Counted from the stretch's first letter, positions 8,868-17,509 are shown. The stretch: DNA of 64,000 bases from Terriglobales bacterium (GCA_035487355.1 DATHMF010000104.1:62001-126000); one strand, 5' to 3'. The notes: generated by a model from the sequence alone, not told the origin. Made by a program: numbers and translations.

Positions 8868-8878
8868 CTAAGAAAATC

Positions 8879-9676
8879 ATGCCTCTTAATTTCACATCAA
8901 ACCCATTCCTGGTTGTCTACGTTACTTGTGGCGATCCTAGTCTGGCGGCCAGCAAAGAGATTATCTTGTCGGCCATTAGCGCCGGAGCGGACGTCATCGA
9001 ACTAGGTGTCCCGTTTTCCGACCCCGTCGCCGACGGACCGGTGATTCAGCGCGCCAGCGAGCGTGCCCTGGCCAACCACACGAAGCTGAGTGATGTCTTG
9101 CAGCTCGCGGAAGAGATCAGGAATGCCGAGAGCCGGGTGGGGCTGATTGTTTTTTCTTACTACAACCCTGTACTGCGCTACGGGCTGGAGCGTTTTTGTG
9201 ACGACGCCCGGGCCGCAGGCGTGGATGGCGCTTTGATCACCGACCTCACCGTCGAAGAGGCCGGCGACTACATTGCCGCCATGCGCAAACGCGATTTGGC
9301 CACAGTATTTTTGGCCGCGCCCACCAGCACTGATCCCCGCTTGAAACGCATTGCCGCAGCCTCGCGCGGCTTTGTTTATGCGGTTTCGCGCACTGGAGTT
9401 ACCGGGACCCAGCACAAGCTGGCAGAGGATGCGGGCGAACTGGTCCGAAGGGTAAAAAAGTTCACGAAGCTGCCGGTTGCGGTCGGGTTCGGCATCTCCA
9501 ATTCCGAGCAATTCCACGCCGCCGGCAAATTCGCCGACGGCATCGTAGTGGGCAGTGCCATTGTGCAGACCATCGAGCAGAATGCTTCCACCGGTCATGC
9601 CGCAAAGGCGGTCGGTGAGTTTATTCGTGGGTTAAAAAAGCAATCAGCAGTCAGCGCTCAGCATTCGGCAAAATAA
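8879..9676 (+). CDS. trpA: Tryptophan synthase alpha chain
   Basis: A 265-residue TIM-barrel subunit that cleaves indole-3-glycerol phosphate to indole and glyceraldehyde 3-phosphate and channels indole to TrpB. The family signature ELGVPFSDPVADGPVIQRA (catalytic Glu at its start and Asp within) is present, as are GLIVFSYYNPVLRYG, YAVSRTGVTG and VGFGISNSEQ. It belongs with trpC-F-B but is separated from trpB by the four-helix-bundle cassette, so its expression may depend on read-through of that hairpin structure. Confidence 0.95.
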   Translation: MPLNFTSNPFLVVYVTCGDPSLAASKEIILSAISAGADVIELGVPFSDPVADGPVIQRASERALANHTKLSDVLQLAEEIRNAESRVGLIVFSYYNPVLRYGLERFCDDARAAGVDGALITDLTVEEAGDYIAAMRKRDLATVFLAAPTSTDPRLKRIAAASRGFVYAVSRTGVTGTQHKLAEDAGELVRRVKKFTKLPVAVGFGISNSEQFHAAGKFADGIVVGSAIVQTIEQNASTGHAAKAVGEFIRGLKKQSAVSAQHSAK

Positions 9677-9697
9677 AGAATGCAGATCTGACGCAGC

Positions 9698-9812
9698 GCC
9701 GGCATCCCGCCGGCTGTCGTGTGGGCATCTTGCCCACACACGGGAATGGGTTTCAGCTTACAATAAATACTTTGTGTTCATTGCAGGTTGAGGACAGGGA
9801 ACTTGCCTGTCC
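9698..9812. repeat. Group of three short palindromes (REP-like) before the chorismate mutase gene
   Basis: Three hairpins lie between trpA and the chorismate mutase gene: GCCGGC-5 nt-GCCGGC (9698-9714), the perfect 9-bp stem GTGTGGGCA-TCT-TGCCCACAC (9719-9739) and GGACAGG-7 nt-CCTGTCC (9792-9812). Their GC-rich, non-T-tailed form resembles intergenic REP-type palindromes, and they lack the U-run of a simple terminator. They could stabilise the 3' end of the trp transcript or limit read-through. Confidence 0.6.
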
Positions 9813-9836
9813 ACTTTAAGGTTTCGGACATCACCC

Positions 9837-10157
9837 ATGGACATCGCAGACTGGCGAAAGAAAATTGACGAGCTTGACCGTCAGATGGTTGAGCTGTTGA
9901 ACCAGCGTGCAAGCGCGGCGCAGGAGATTGGCCGGTTGAAACGCAACACGAAATTGCCAATCTACGAACCGGACCGGGAGAAGCAGGTTTTTGAGAATGT
10001 GCGCGCCCTGAATCGCGGGCCGCTGCCCAGCCACGAGTTGCAGCATATTTTCGAGCGCATTATTGACGTGATGCGCGCACTGCAAAAAGAAGAAATTCAG
10101 CCCAAAACCGAAGCACCCAAGGGCGAGACCGAATTCGATATAGAAGTAAACGACTGA
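9837..10157 (+). CDS. Chorismate mutase, AroQ class
   Basis: A 106-residue monofunctional AroQ-type chorismate mutase domain, which converts chorismate to prephenate for phenylalanine and tyrosine. The pattern WRKKIDELDRQMVELLNQRA followed by EIGRLKR and YEPDREKQV matches the conserved helices 1 and 2, including the active-site Arg/Lys positions. About 20 residues after the mutase domain are charged and probably disordered. The DAHP synthase gene follows after 16 bases. The two activities are fused in some bacteria, so the pair may interact physically to allow feedback control (inference). Confidence 0.88.
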   Translation: MDIADWRKKIDELDRQMVELLNQRASAAQEIGRLKRNTKLPIYEPDREKQVFENVRALNRGPLPSHELQHIFERIIDVMRALQKEEIQPKTEAPKGETEFDIEVND

Positions 10158-10173
10158 GAACTGAGAACTTTTT

Positions 10174-11193
10174 ATGATTGTTGCAATGCAGGAGTCTGCA
10201 AGTGAAGAGCAGATCCAGCAGGTGATCGAGCGCCTGGTGGAGATGGGCTTCGAGGTGCACCGCAGCACCGGAGCGCGGCAAACCGTGCTGGGGGCGGTGG
10301 GGGCGCGCAGCGATTTCGATGTCCGCGATATTGAAGTGCTTACCGGCGTAGGCGAGGTGCACCGCATCAGTGCGCCCTACAAGCTCGCAGGGCGGAGCTT
10401 TCGCCCCGACGGCACCATCATCAAGTTCCCCAATGGCCTCGCGGTCGGCGGCAACGAGATTGTCATCATGGCCGGGCCGTGCTCGGTCGAGTCGCGCGAG
10501 CAGCTTCTCACCGTAGCCGAGCAGGTGGCCACCGCTGGCGCCCGTGTGCTGCGCGGGGGCGCCTTCAAGCCGCGTTCCTCTCCATATTCGTTCCAGGGCA
10601 TGGGCAAGCAGGGGCTTGAGATCCTGCGCGAAGCCGGAGACAAATTCAAGCTCCTGGTCATCAGCGAGGTCATGGAGATCTCCCAGATCCCGCTCATGCA
10701 GCCCTACATTGATATCTTCCAGGTGGGCGCGCGCAACATGCAGAACTTTAACCTGCTGCGCGAGCTGGGCAAGGTGCGCACGCCGGTGCTGCTCAAGCGC
10801 GGCATTGCAGCCACGTTTGAAGAGCTGCTGCTCTCGGCCGAGTACATCATGGCGGGCGGGAACTACGAGGTGATCCTGTGCGAGCGCGGCATTCGCACCT
10901 TTGAGACCTACACGCGCAACACGATGGATATCTCCGCGATTCCCATTATCAAAAAACTTTCACACCTGCCCATGACCGCCGATCCTTCGCATGGCACCGG
11001 ACGCCGCGACAAAGTTCCTCCCATGGGACGGGCCGCAGTCGCCGCCGGAGCCGACGCTCTGCTGATCGAGGTGCATCACAACCCGGATAAGGCGCTCTCG
11101 GATGGCGCGCAATCACTTTATCCCGAGCAATTCACCAAGCTGATGCAGGAGTTGCGCTTGATTGCGTCGGCCGTGGGACGCAGTATCGCGTAG
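10174..11193 (+). CDS. aroF: 3-Deoxy-7-phosphoheptulonate (DAHP) synthase with N-terminal regulatory domain
   Basis: A 339-residue enzyme that condenses phosphoenolpyruvate and erythrose 4-phosphate, the entry step of the shikimate pathway. The barrel shows IMAGPCSVESREQ, LRGGAFKPRSSPYSFQG, QVGARNMQNF, LLKRG and DPSHGTGRRDKVPPM. The first 70 residues form a ferredoxin/ACT-like domain typical of the Thermotoga-type (I-beta) enzymes, usually involved in allosteric inhibition by Tyr or Phe. It lies between chorismate mutase and prephenate dehydrogenase, consistent with a common-pathway/tyrosine operon. Confidence 0.93.
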   Translation: MIVAMQESASEEQIQQVIERLVEMGFEVHRSTGARQTVLGAVGARSDFDVRDIEVLTGVGEVHRISAPYKLAGRSFRPDGTIIKFPNGLAVGGNEIVIMAGPCSVESREQLLTVAEQVATAGARVLRGGAFKPRSSPYSFQGMGKQGLEILREAGDKFKLLVISEVMEISQIPLMQPYIDIFQVGARNMQNFNLLRELGKVRTPVLLKRGIAATFEELLLSAEYIMAGGNYEVILCERGIRTFETYTRNTMDISAIPIIKKLSHLPMTADPSHGTGRRDKVPPMGRAAVAAGADALLIEVHHNPDKALSDGAQSLYPEQFTKLMQELRLIASAVGRSIA

Positions 11194-11195
11194 AA

Positions 11196-11307
11196 TTTAC
11201 GATTGATGATTTACGATTTCTGATTCTGTAAGAAGCCAGAGAGATGCCGGCAATTACGCTTGCCTTGCGTTTTTAATTCGTACATCGAAAATCACAAATC
11301 GTAATTA
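11196..11307. repeat. Inverted pair of CGATTTACGATTT-family repeats before tyrA
   Basis: The left arm (11196-11226) has two TTTACGAT-type units. The right arm (11280-11307) has the complement type (ATCACAAATCGTAATTA). About 53 bases separate the arms, with no gene between. The left arm starts 3 bases after the DAHP synthase stop and the right arm ends shortly before the tyrA start, so the pair fills the intergenic gap. Confidence 0.6.
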
Positions 11308-11334
11308 TTGTGGATTTCTCACGGAACAAGACTC

Positions 11335-12210
11335 ATGATCCGGCAGATCACCATCATCGGCGTAGGATTGATAGGGGGCTCCTTTGCGCTTGCCCTGAAG
11401 AAGCACGGCTACAAGGGCACCATCGTCGGCAGCGACCGCGAAGCTGTTCTACAACGCGCCCTGGCCAAGGGCGCGGTGGACCGTGCCGTCGCCCGCCCTG
11501 AAGAAGCTATTTCCGGCAGCGATCTCGTGCTGCTGGCCGCGCCCGTGGGCGCCATCGTGGATCTCATTGAGCGCATCGGCCCGCTGCTTCCACCCGACAC
11601 TTTGCTTTCCGATACCGGCAGCACCAAAGCTGAAATCGTGTCGCGCGCGAAAGCGGTTTTTGGCGCGCAGGCCGCGCAGCGCTTTCTTGGCGGACATCCT
11701 ATGGCCGGCAAAGAGAACAGCGGAGTCGAATTTGCCGACGCCACCCTGTTCGACAACGCGGTGTGGTTTCTGATTCCCGCTGGCGACCCGGCCAGCCCGC
11801 TGACCGGAAAGACGCAGGAGTTGCGCGAGCTGGTGGAGATGATTGGCGCGCGCCCGCTGCAGATGGATGTCGACCGCCACGACCGCCTGTGCGCCTGGAT
11901 CAGCCACCTTCCGCAGATGATCTCTACCGCGCTGGCGGCGACGCTGGAAGAAGAATTCGGCGACGATCCCGAACTGCACAGCATTGGCGGACGCGCCCTG
12001 CGCGAGATGACCCGCATCTCTTCCAGTTCTTATTCCATGTGGCGCGACATTGCCCATACCAACACAGAAAATATCCAGGAGGCGTTGCTGCAACTGGAGC
12101 AGCGGCTGGCCTATATCCGCGAAAACCTGCGGACGCCGGGCCTGCGCGACGAGTTTGACCTCGCGAATAAGTTCAATTCGCCTAAGACAGAGAAGGGAAC
12201 GGATAGTTAA
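11335..12210 (+). CDS. tyrA: Prephenate dehydrogenase
   Basis: A 291-residue NAD(P)-dependent enzyme that oxidatively decarboxylates prephenate to 4-hydroxyphenylpyruvate for tyrosine. The Rossmann start ITIIGVGLIGGSFALALKK, the SDTGSTKAEIV loop, the catalytic segment GGHPMAGKENSGVEFA and SHLPQMISTALA are diagnostic. ATG 11335 is chosen over the in-frame 11308 because it begins immediately before the Rossmann strand. There is no ACT or mutase fusion, so chorismate mutase activity comes from the separate gene at 9837. Confidence 0.93.
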   Translation: MIRQITIIGVGLIGGSFALALKKHGYKGTIVGSDREAVLQRALAKGAVDRAVARPEEAISGSDLVLLAAPVGAIVDLIERIGPLLPPDTLLSDTGSTKAEIVSRAKAVFGAQAAQRFLGGHPMAGKENSGVEFADATLFDNAVWFLIPAGDPASPLTGKTQELRELVEMIGARPLQMDVDRHDRLCAWISHLPQMISTALAATLEEEFGDDPELHSIGGRALREMTRISSSSYSMWRDIAHTNTENIQEALLQLEQRLAYIRENLRTPGLRDEFDLANKFNSPKTEKGTDS

Positions 12211-12995
12211 AAACAGCTCCAAGTTGCAAGCTCCAAGCTCGAAGGGAGATCCTTCAGTGCGCGTCCGGTATGCCAAGCAGAGCTGTCTCATAACTGAGTA
12301 TTGCTTTTAATCCCTTGTTCCACGTAGGTCCCTCATTACTTATTACTCCCCCCCATTACTTGGAGTAGTGGACGCCGCTCTAAGTCCTTAGCAATCAATT
12401 TCTTACGACTAAGGACGGAGTAGTCTAAAAACAGCTCCGGGTTGCAATACAGTACTTAGCTGTCAGTACTCAGCACACAGAAAAGCAACCGCAAAGGCTT
12501 TCGCCGCAGATGGATGCAGATCAACGCGGATTTTCAGAGGATTTGGCAGCCCCCACTTGCTAGCTTGTGGTTGAAGTGCCCCAAATCGCGTCTGCCCCGC
12601 GTCGTTATTGGCGAGAATCGAGCCAGGTTGCGGGACTAGCTGGGTAGTCAGTTGCCGGTTTCCTGTGACCAGTTGCCAGAGGAAAGGAGTTAACCCAGAT
12701 CAATCGGTTTTCATCGGTGGCGGATTTTGATAAATCGCCAGGCAGCAGATTTTCAAAGATCTAAAGGGCACATGCCCCGCATTCTTGAATGCATGACGTA
12801 AACACACGTCTGGCACAATTATGACCTATGGCTTCCAGGGAATGAAGGTTTTGATACCAACTTGGTGCCACTTTGCGGCTGCACAGAGTTCCAAACTGCA
12901 AGCGGCGATGGACCTCTCCCCGCAGGGGAGGGATGAAGAACCACGCCTCATTTCAATGCCGCGAAGCTCTTGGGTGAGCGCCAGGTGGTGGCGTA
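12211..12995. other. Gene-free stretch built from dispersed repeats
   Basis: I see no credible gene in these 785 bases. They contain several repeat motifs found elsewhere in the window: AAACAGCTCCAAGTTGCAAG (near 12212 and again near 12428), a GTACTGAGTACT-type stretch (12450-12478), a CCGCAGATGGATGCAGAT-type stretch (near 12502), and from about 12545 to 12870 a degenerate long repeat also present at about 55983-56395. Small open frames here lack coding character. Confidence 0.55.
12545..12870. repeat. Long dispersed intergenic repeat, copy 1
   Basis: This segment shares two blocks in the same order with 55983-56395. The first block runs from CCCCCACTTGCTAG to GGACTAGCTG-TAGTC. The second starts GCCCCGCATTCTTGAATGC and continues through ACACACGTCT-GCACAATTAT to GGTTTTGATACCA. 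The spacing differs, and the second copy has about 100 extra bases inside the second block. There is no reading frame, so it is either a decayed element or a conserved non-coding element. Confidence 0.55.
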
Positions 12996-13841
12996 TCAAC
13001 GCGGAGTTTGCAAATCCGAGAGCGACAGAATGTCATCGAGCACACTGGTGGTGTGTTTATCTTCTGGTTCGCCCACGATTGCTTCTTCGCTCATGATTGC
13101 GCCTTCTGACCTGTCCAGCAGAAGACAGCCAATGATCCCGGCAAACAAGGGATGCGCATAATGGAACATCAAGGTTGCGATACGGCTGCGATACCAGTCG
13201 TGATGGTGAGGCGTGGCAAGATTGCTTGCCTGGAGGGCATGGATAAACCTCGTGGTTAGCTCCTCAACCAGCATTTCCCGGTTCCGCAAGTGCGGGTATC
13301 GGGCTTCCATTTCTTTTACCAGGGCAACCATCTCGGGCCATGCCCTGGGGTCGAGCTCATCCAGCAGGAGCATCTGTTCCACGGTGCAGTGCCAGATTCC
13401 TCTGCGCTGGTTGTCGCCGAGCTTGTAGCTTTTGATTGGATCACGCCCTTGTTCTCGCAGGTGCTGAATCGCCGTGTGCATTTCTCCGGGCAGGCGTTCG
13501 CCCTCCTGGTATCCCGTCTGATCGAGTAACCGCTGCAGGTACAAATGCAGTTCATCGCCGCCATGATCAATGAGATACTCGATCATCACGCCACCCCCAA
13601 TGTTGGAGCCACTCCAACGCAATAAATGCAAGATGCGCTGGGCATAGTACTCCGTCGTATAGGGGATCTTCTGCCCGCGCTCTTTCATCTCTCCAATCAG
13701 TACGGTGGTTAACTGCAGGGCTGCCTCTTCCCGGGATAGTTTGTTGGCCTCGGGATTGCGAACCCGCATGTTGATTGCACGCTCGTTTAATTCTTCTGCT
13801 ACCGTGTCCAAGGTCGCCTGACTGTTTTCATCCTCGTTCAT
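12996..13841 (-). CDS. Hypothetical helical protein
   Basis: A protein of 281 residues if translated from ATG 13841 (MNEDENSQAT); an upstream in-frame start at 13874 gives 292. I do not recognise a family. It is acidic and appears largely helical and soluble, without signal peptide or membrane segment. It carries a histidine-rich patch (TPHHHDWYRSR) and an acidic C-terminus. It is isolated between two gene-poor, repeat-rich stretches, which raises the possibility of an accessory gene. Codon use looks like that of the neighbouring genes. Confidence 0.55.
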   Translation of the reverse strand: MNEDENSQATLDTVAEELNERAINMRVRNPEANKLSREEAALQLTTVLIGEMKERGQKIPYTTEYYAQRILHLLRWSGSNIGGGVMIEYLIDHGGDELHLYLQRLLDQTGYQEGERLPGEMHTAIQHLREQGRDPIKSYKLGDNQRRGIWHCTVEQMLLLDELDPRAWPEMVALVKEMEARYPHLRNREMLVEELTTRFIHALQASNLATPHHHDWYRSRIATLMFHYAHPLFAGIIGCLLLDRSEGAIMSEEAIVGEPEDKHTTSVLDDILSLSDLQTPR

Positions 13842-13874
13842 CGCTTCCTCCGTTCTTGGGGTGCGCCTCTGCAC

Positions 13875-14361
13875 CAGAAACCAGCTTGCGCTTCTGTGTA
13901 CATTCGCTTTTCCCTACAAACAGAGCCTGGTCCATCATGGAGCGTAAAGCCAAATTACTGCAGAATGTTTATTGCAATCCCATTCGTTTTGGACAGCAAC
14001 TCGTTTTTTCTTAGAGATAACAAATCGGGGTCGAGAATCCACCGGTGGGTGTAGATAGAAACCTTGCAGAAAAGAATACTTAAGGTTGCATGGCTACACG
14101 TACAGTTAGCCACCTTAAGAATCGGGGAGATTGAATCCAGTCTAGACCCTGCTTATTCAAACAGCAAGAACAAAAAGTCTAACCACAAAGGACACAAACA
14201 GAACACGGTTTTCACATCCCTTGTTCCAAAATTGTTCCTCGCGGAATACGCTTCATTCCTCTCTGCGTTCCTCTGCGTCCTCTGCGGTTAAACACCTTAT
14301 CCCGACTTGAAAAAACTTGATTAAAATGCAAGTTTTCAAATTTGTGGTTAAATTGGAGCGG
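13875..14361. other. Gene-free stretch with an inverted pair of CCACAAAGGACAC / CTCTGCGTCCTCTGCGG repeats
   Basis: No gene is supported. The part at 14171-14290 begins with AACCACAAAGGACACAAAC and ends with CTCTGCGTCCTCTGCGGTT, which is the complementary orientation of the CCACGGAGACACGGAGG-type repeat seen at 61743-61829. Loosely, this is another inverted pair with about 60 bases between the arms. The remainder shows nothing recognisable. The ribosome-binding site of the CoA-transferase gene lies at its end. Confidence 0.5.
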
Positions 14362-15057
14362 ATGAACAAAGTAGTCCCCAATCCCGATGAAGCGGTCAAA
14401 GACATCCCCGACGGGGCGACGATCATGCTCGGCGGCTTTGGGTTGTGTGGCATCCCCGAAAACCTGATTCGCGCACTGCTGCACAAGAACGTCAAAAACC
14501 TTACCACCATCTCCAATAATGTAGGCATTGATGATTTTGGCCTGGGCCTGCTGCTCGCCAACCACCAGATCAAGAAACATATTGGCAGCTACGTCGGAGA
14601 GAACAGACTTCTGGAAGAAATGGTACTGAACGGAAAAATTGACCTGGAACTAAATCCGCAGGGCACGTTTGCCGAGCGCATTCGCGCCGGTGGGGCGGGG
14701 ATTCCGGCATTCTTTACGCCCGCTGGTTACGGCACGGTGATTGGGGAAAAGAAAGAAGTCCGCGAGTTTAACGGACGGCCGCATATCCTCGAAAGCGCTT
14801 TGAAGGCCGATTTTGCCCTGATTAAAGCCTGGAAGGGTGACAAGTGGGGGAACCTGATTTACCGCAAGACGGCGCGCAATTTTAATCCTATGATGGCAAC
14901 GGCGGCGCGCGTGACCATTGCCGAAGTGGAAGAGCTGGTGGAGGTGGGTGAACTCGACGGCGAGCAGATCATTACCCCAAGCATTTATGTCAAGCGCATC
15001 CTGCAGGGTGAAAAATATGAGAAGAGAATTGAGCGGCGCACGGTAAGGCAGGCCTAA
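14362..15057 (+). CDS. scoA: 3-Oxoacid (succinyl-CoA:acetoacetate) CoA-transferase subunit A
   Basis: A 231-residue alpha subunit of a type I CoA-transferase, which moves CoA between succinyl-CoA and acetoacetate. The segment IMLGGFGLCGIPENLI is the glycine-rich subunit A motif, followed by SNNVGIDDFGLG and the conserved NPQGTFAERIRAGGAGIPAFFTP. ATG 14362, preceded by GGAGCG, is preferred to the upstream in-frame 14317 start. Subunit B follows 30 bases later. The pair probably feeds ketone bodies or butanoate into central metabolism, in keeping with beta-oxidation-type genes near the window's end. Confidence 0.92.
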   Translation: MNKVVPNPDEAVKDIPDGATIMLGGFGLCGIPENLIRALLHKNVKNLTTISNNVGIDDFGLGLLLANHQIKKHIGSYVGENRLLEEMVLNGKIDLELNPQGTFAERIRAGGAGIPAFFTPAGYGTVIGEKKEVREFNGRPHILESALKADFALIKAWKGDKWGNLIYRKTARNFNPMMATAARVTIAEVEELVEVGELDGEQIITPSIYVKRILQGEKYEKRIERRTVRQA

Positions 15058-15087
15058 GCACTGCAGAACAAAGCACCGCAGAAAAAA

Positions 15088-15777
15088 ATGGCGAAATTAC
15101 CCAAAGCCGACAAACAGAAAGACGCGGACAAGCGCGAGCGCATCGTTAAGCGCATCGCCCGCGAGCTGCGCGATGGATACTACGTCAACCTGGGCATCGG
15201 CATGCCGACGCTGGTGGCCAATTATGTTCCGGCGGGCATGCATGTTATCTTGCAGAGTGAGAACGGGATGCTGGGTGTGGGGCCGTATCCGGTTGCCGGG
15301 TGTGAAGATCCCGACCTGATTAACGCCGGCAAAGAGACAATCACGGAGGTCCCCGGCACGGTGTATTTTTCCAGCGCCGATTCTTTCGCCATGATCCGCG
15401 GCGGACACATTGACCTGAGCGTGCTGGGCGCGATGGAAGTGGATGAGCAGGGCGACCTGGCGAATTGGATGATCCCCGGCAAGATGGTCAAGGGCATGGG
15501 CGGGGCCATGGACCTGGTTGCGGGTGCGCGCCGCGTGATCGTGGCCATGGAGCACACCAACCGCGAGGGCGCTCCCAAGATTTTAAAAAAATGTGCGCTG
15601 CCGCTGACCGGCGTGAAAGTAGTAGATACTATCGTCACAGAGATGGCCTACATACGCGTGACTGCGCAAGGCCTGGTGCTGGAGGAAGTTGCTCCCGGCC
15701 TGAAGGCGGAAGATGTGCAGCGCGCGACGGAAGCGCGGTTGATCGTGAGTCCTAACCTGAGGGGGATGGAACTATGA
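15088..15777 (+). CDS. scoB: 3-Oxoacid CoA-transferase subunit B
   Basis: A 229-residue beta subunit of the type I CoA-transferase. The catalytic glutamate lies in LQSENGMLGVGPYP. The segments NLGIGMPTLVANYVP, GGHIDLSVLGAMEVD and NWMIPGKMVKGMGGAMDLV are typical. The N-terminus has an extra lysine-rich stretch of about 18 residues before the conserved IVKRIARELRDG. Its stop overlaps the start of the next gene by 4 bases (ATGA), suggesting coupled translation. Confidence 0.93.
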   Translation: MAKLPKADKQKDADKRERIVKRIARELRDGYYVNLGIGMPTLVANYVPAGMHVILQSENGMLGVGPYPVAGCEDPDLINAGKETITEVPGTVYFSSADSFAMIRGGHIDLSVLGAMEVDEQGDLANWMIPGKMVKGMGGAMDLVAGARRVIVAMEHTNREGAPKILKKCALPLTGVKVVDTIVTEMAYIRVTAQGLVLEEVAPGLKAEDVQRATEARLIVSPNLRGMEL

Positions 15778-16337
15778 GAATTTTCCTGCGGGCGCTATTC
15801 ATTGCTGTTCTTCTACTTGTAGCTTCGGCTTTGGTCCTGGGGCAAAACACCCCGGCTCCCGATACAGCACCGGCCACACCTGCGCAAGGCACGAAGGCAC
15901 CGAGCATCCAGAAGATTCCACGTCCCAATATGGCGGATGAATCAGCGCTGCAACAGACCACCTTCAGCCCGGCGGTTGCCGATGCCATGCTGCGCCGGTT
16001 GATCCAGGGAATGCAAGGGCACAATCTGCCGCAGACGCAATCCATGTTTCTGGAGTCGCGCTTCGATTCTGGCTTTGAAGATCGCATGGTAGCGGCTTTC
16101 AATTATTACGACAGTTTTCATCTCTACTATAAAACCATTCAGTTGACCGGCGAGGGCGAGCAAAAGGGAACCATCGTCGCGGATTTCGATCTGGAGTCGC
16201 GACCTCAGCAAACCGACCTGGTGCCGCACCGCCAGCACGCCCGGCTACACCTGGAAGTCGAGCGGATTCCTTCCGAGCACGGCAATCTGTGGCGGATTGT
16301 TGCCATGGATCCTGAGCGCTTCTTTTTTGAGTACTGA
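15774..16337 (+). CDS. Secreted hypothetical protein
   Basis: A 187-residue protein with a signal peptide (MRIFLRALFIAVLLLVASALVLGQ, cleavage probably near residue 23), then a Pro/Ala/Thr-rich linker of about 30 residues. The folded part (about residues 60-187) has alternating strands (FHLYYKTIQL, TIVADFDLES, ARLHLEVERI, WRIVAMDPERFFFEY) that suggest a small NTF2-like fold. Similar short secreted proteins are frequent in Acidobacteriota; the function is unknown. The start overlaps the scoB stop. Confidence 0.65.
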   Translation: MRIFLRALFIAVLLLVASALVLGQNTPAPDTAPATPAQGTKAPSIQKIPRPNMADESALQQTTFSPAVADAMLRRLIQGMQGHNLPQTQSMFLESRFDSGFEDRMVAAFNYYDSFHLYYKTIQLTGEGEQKGTIVADFDLESRPQQTDLVPHRQHARLHLEVERIPSEHGNLWRIVAMDPERFFFEY

Positions 16338-16348
16338 TTCTTTCTCCT

Positions 16349-16792
16349 ATGCTCAAGCGAGACTATCCCGACCTGCCTATTGTCGGCGTAGGAGCCGTAA
16401 TCATTGAAAATGACCAGGTCGTATTGGTCCGCCGCGGCGCTGAGCCGTTCCGCGGCCGGTGGGCCATCCCCGGCGGGGTAGTGGAACTGGGAGAGAGCCT
16501 GCGCCAGGCCGCCGCCCGCGAAGCCCGCGAAGAAACCGGGCTCGAGGTCGAAGCCGGCGAGATAGTGGAAGTGGTTGAGAGCATTATTCCCGGAACGGGA
16601 CCCGATGCGGACCGCGCGCGCTTTCACTTCATCATCATTGATATTCTCTGCCGGCTGAAGTCAGGCGAGCTACGCGCCGGAGGCGATGCGCTGGAAGCCC
16701 GTTGGGTGAAGCTCGATCAGTTGGAAGAATTGCAGGTTACTGAGCCCGGGGCCGAGGTGATTGCAAAGGCGTTTGAAAGATTGAGTCATTGA
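16349..16792 (+). CDS. NUDIX hydrolase
   Basis: A 147-residue pyrophosphohydrolase acting on nucleoside diphosphate derivatives. The NUDIX box is complete: GGVVELGESLRQAAAREARE followed directly by ETGLEV, in the order G-x5-E-x7-REU-x-EE-x-GU. The substrate cannot be told from the sequence. The last three residues (Leu-Ser-His) and the stop codon are encoded by a TTGAGTCATTGA sequence that belongs to the TCATTG repeat family, so the natural C-terminus may have been altered by repeat insertion. Confidence 0.88.
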   Translation: MLKRDYPDLPIVGVGAVIIENDQVVLVRRGAEPFRGRWAIPGGVVELGESLRQAAAREAREETGLEVEAGEIVEVVESIIPGTGPDADRARFHFIIIDILCRLKSGELRAGGDALEARWVKLDQLEELQVTEPGAEVIAKAFERLSH

Positions 16793-16826
16793 ATCATCGG
16801 GTCATTGATTCATTGTGGATTCATTG
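16781..16826. repeat. TCATTG-family repeat array at the end of the NUDIX gene
   Basis: Consecutive units GTCATTGAA, TCATCGG, GTCATTGAT, TCATTGTGGA and TCATTG start inside the last codons of the NUDIX gene and run into the intergenic region. This is the same family as the arms of the trpB-trpA cassette, here as a single array without a cargo gene. Confidence 0.65.
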
Positions 16827-16882
16827 CCGAATTTGCTAATGCAACGTAAGCGACGAGAGCCGAAGCTAAGAGCAAGGCTATC

Positions 16883-17482
16883 CTAACCTTTCCACCTGTA
16901 GGCGTTCGGTTGTTCCAGCCCAATATGGGCCAGGACGCGGTTGGCGAACTGGCGGGCCATGTCGTCCTGGGAGGCTGGCTTGTTATAGAAGGTCGGAATC
17001 AAGGGAAAGATCACGGCCCCGGCATCGGCGGCGCGATACATGTTGCGGATATGAATCTTGTTCAAAGGGGTTTCACGCACGCAGAGTATCAACGGACGTT
17101 GTTCTTTAAGGCAAACGTCGGCGGCGCGCTCGGTCAGTTTGATGGCCAGTCCGTTGGCGATTCGGGCGAGGGTGCCCATGCTGCAGGGAATCACGATCAT
17201 GGCATCGGTCGGGTAGGAGCCGCTGGCCACGTTGGCGCCGATATCATCGTTATTTTGTTGCTGGATTTTGCGTGACTTCTTTCCCAGCAATTGCTCAACC
17301 AGATTGGCGCGCCCGCCGATGCCGACCTCTTCCGCCAGCACACGCAGAGCATTTTCAGAGGCGATAAAGTTGATGGTCTTCACGCGCGCGTCGGCCTCGG
17401 CGGTCTTTAAAAGATGACGAGCGAAGAGCACTCCACTGGCGCCGGTCACGGCAACGGTCAGGTTTTCAGGAGTTGTTTTCAT
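16883..17482 (-). CDS. ubiX: Flavin prenyltransferase UbiX
   Basis: A 199-residue enzyme that prenylates reduced FMN to make the prenyl-FMN cofactor of UbiD-type decarboxylases. The start LTVAVTGASGVLFARHLL is the FMN-binding loop. Also seen are VIPCSMGTLARIANGLA and LCVRETPLNKIHIRNM, which carries the conserved active-site region. It lies 27 bases downstream of purB on the same strand, so the two are probably co-transcribed. No ubiD partner is seen in this window. Confidence 0.9.
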   Translation of the reverse strand: MKTTPENLTVAVTGASGVLFARHLLKTAEADARVKTINFIASENALRVLAEEVGIGGRANLVEQLLGKKSRKIQQQNNDDIGANVASGSYPTDAMIVIPCSMGTLARIANGLAIKLTERAADVCLKEQRPLILCVRETPLNKIHIRNMYRAADAGAVIFPLIPTFYNKPASQDDMARQFANRVLAHIGLEQPNAYRWKG

Positions 17483-17509
17483 CGCGCCAATTTCACAACA
17501 TCGCGGTTG

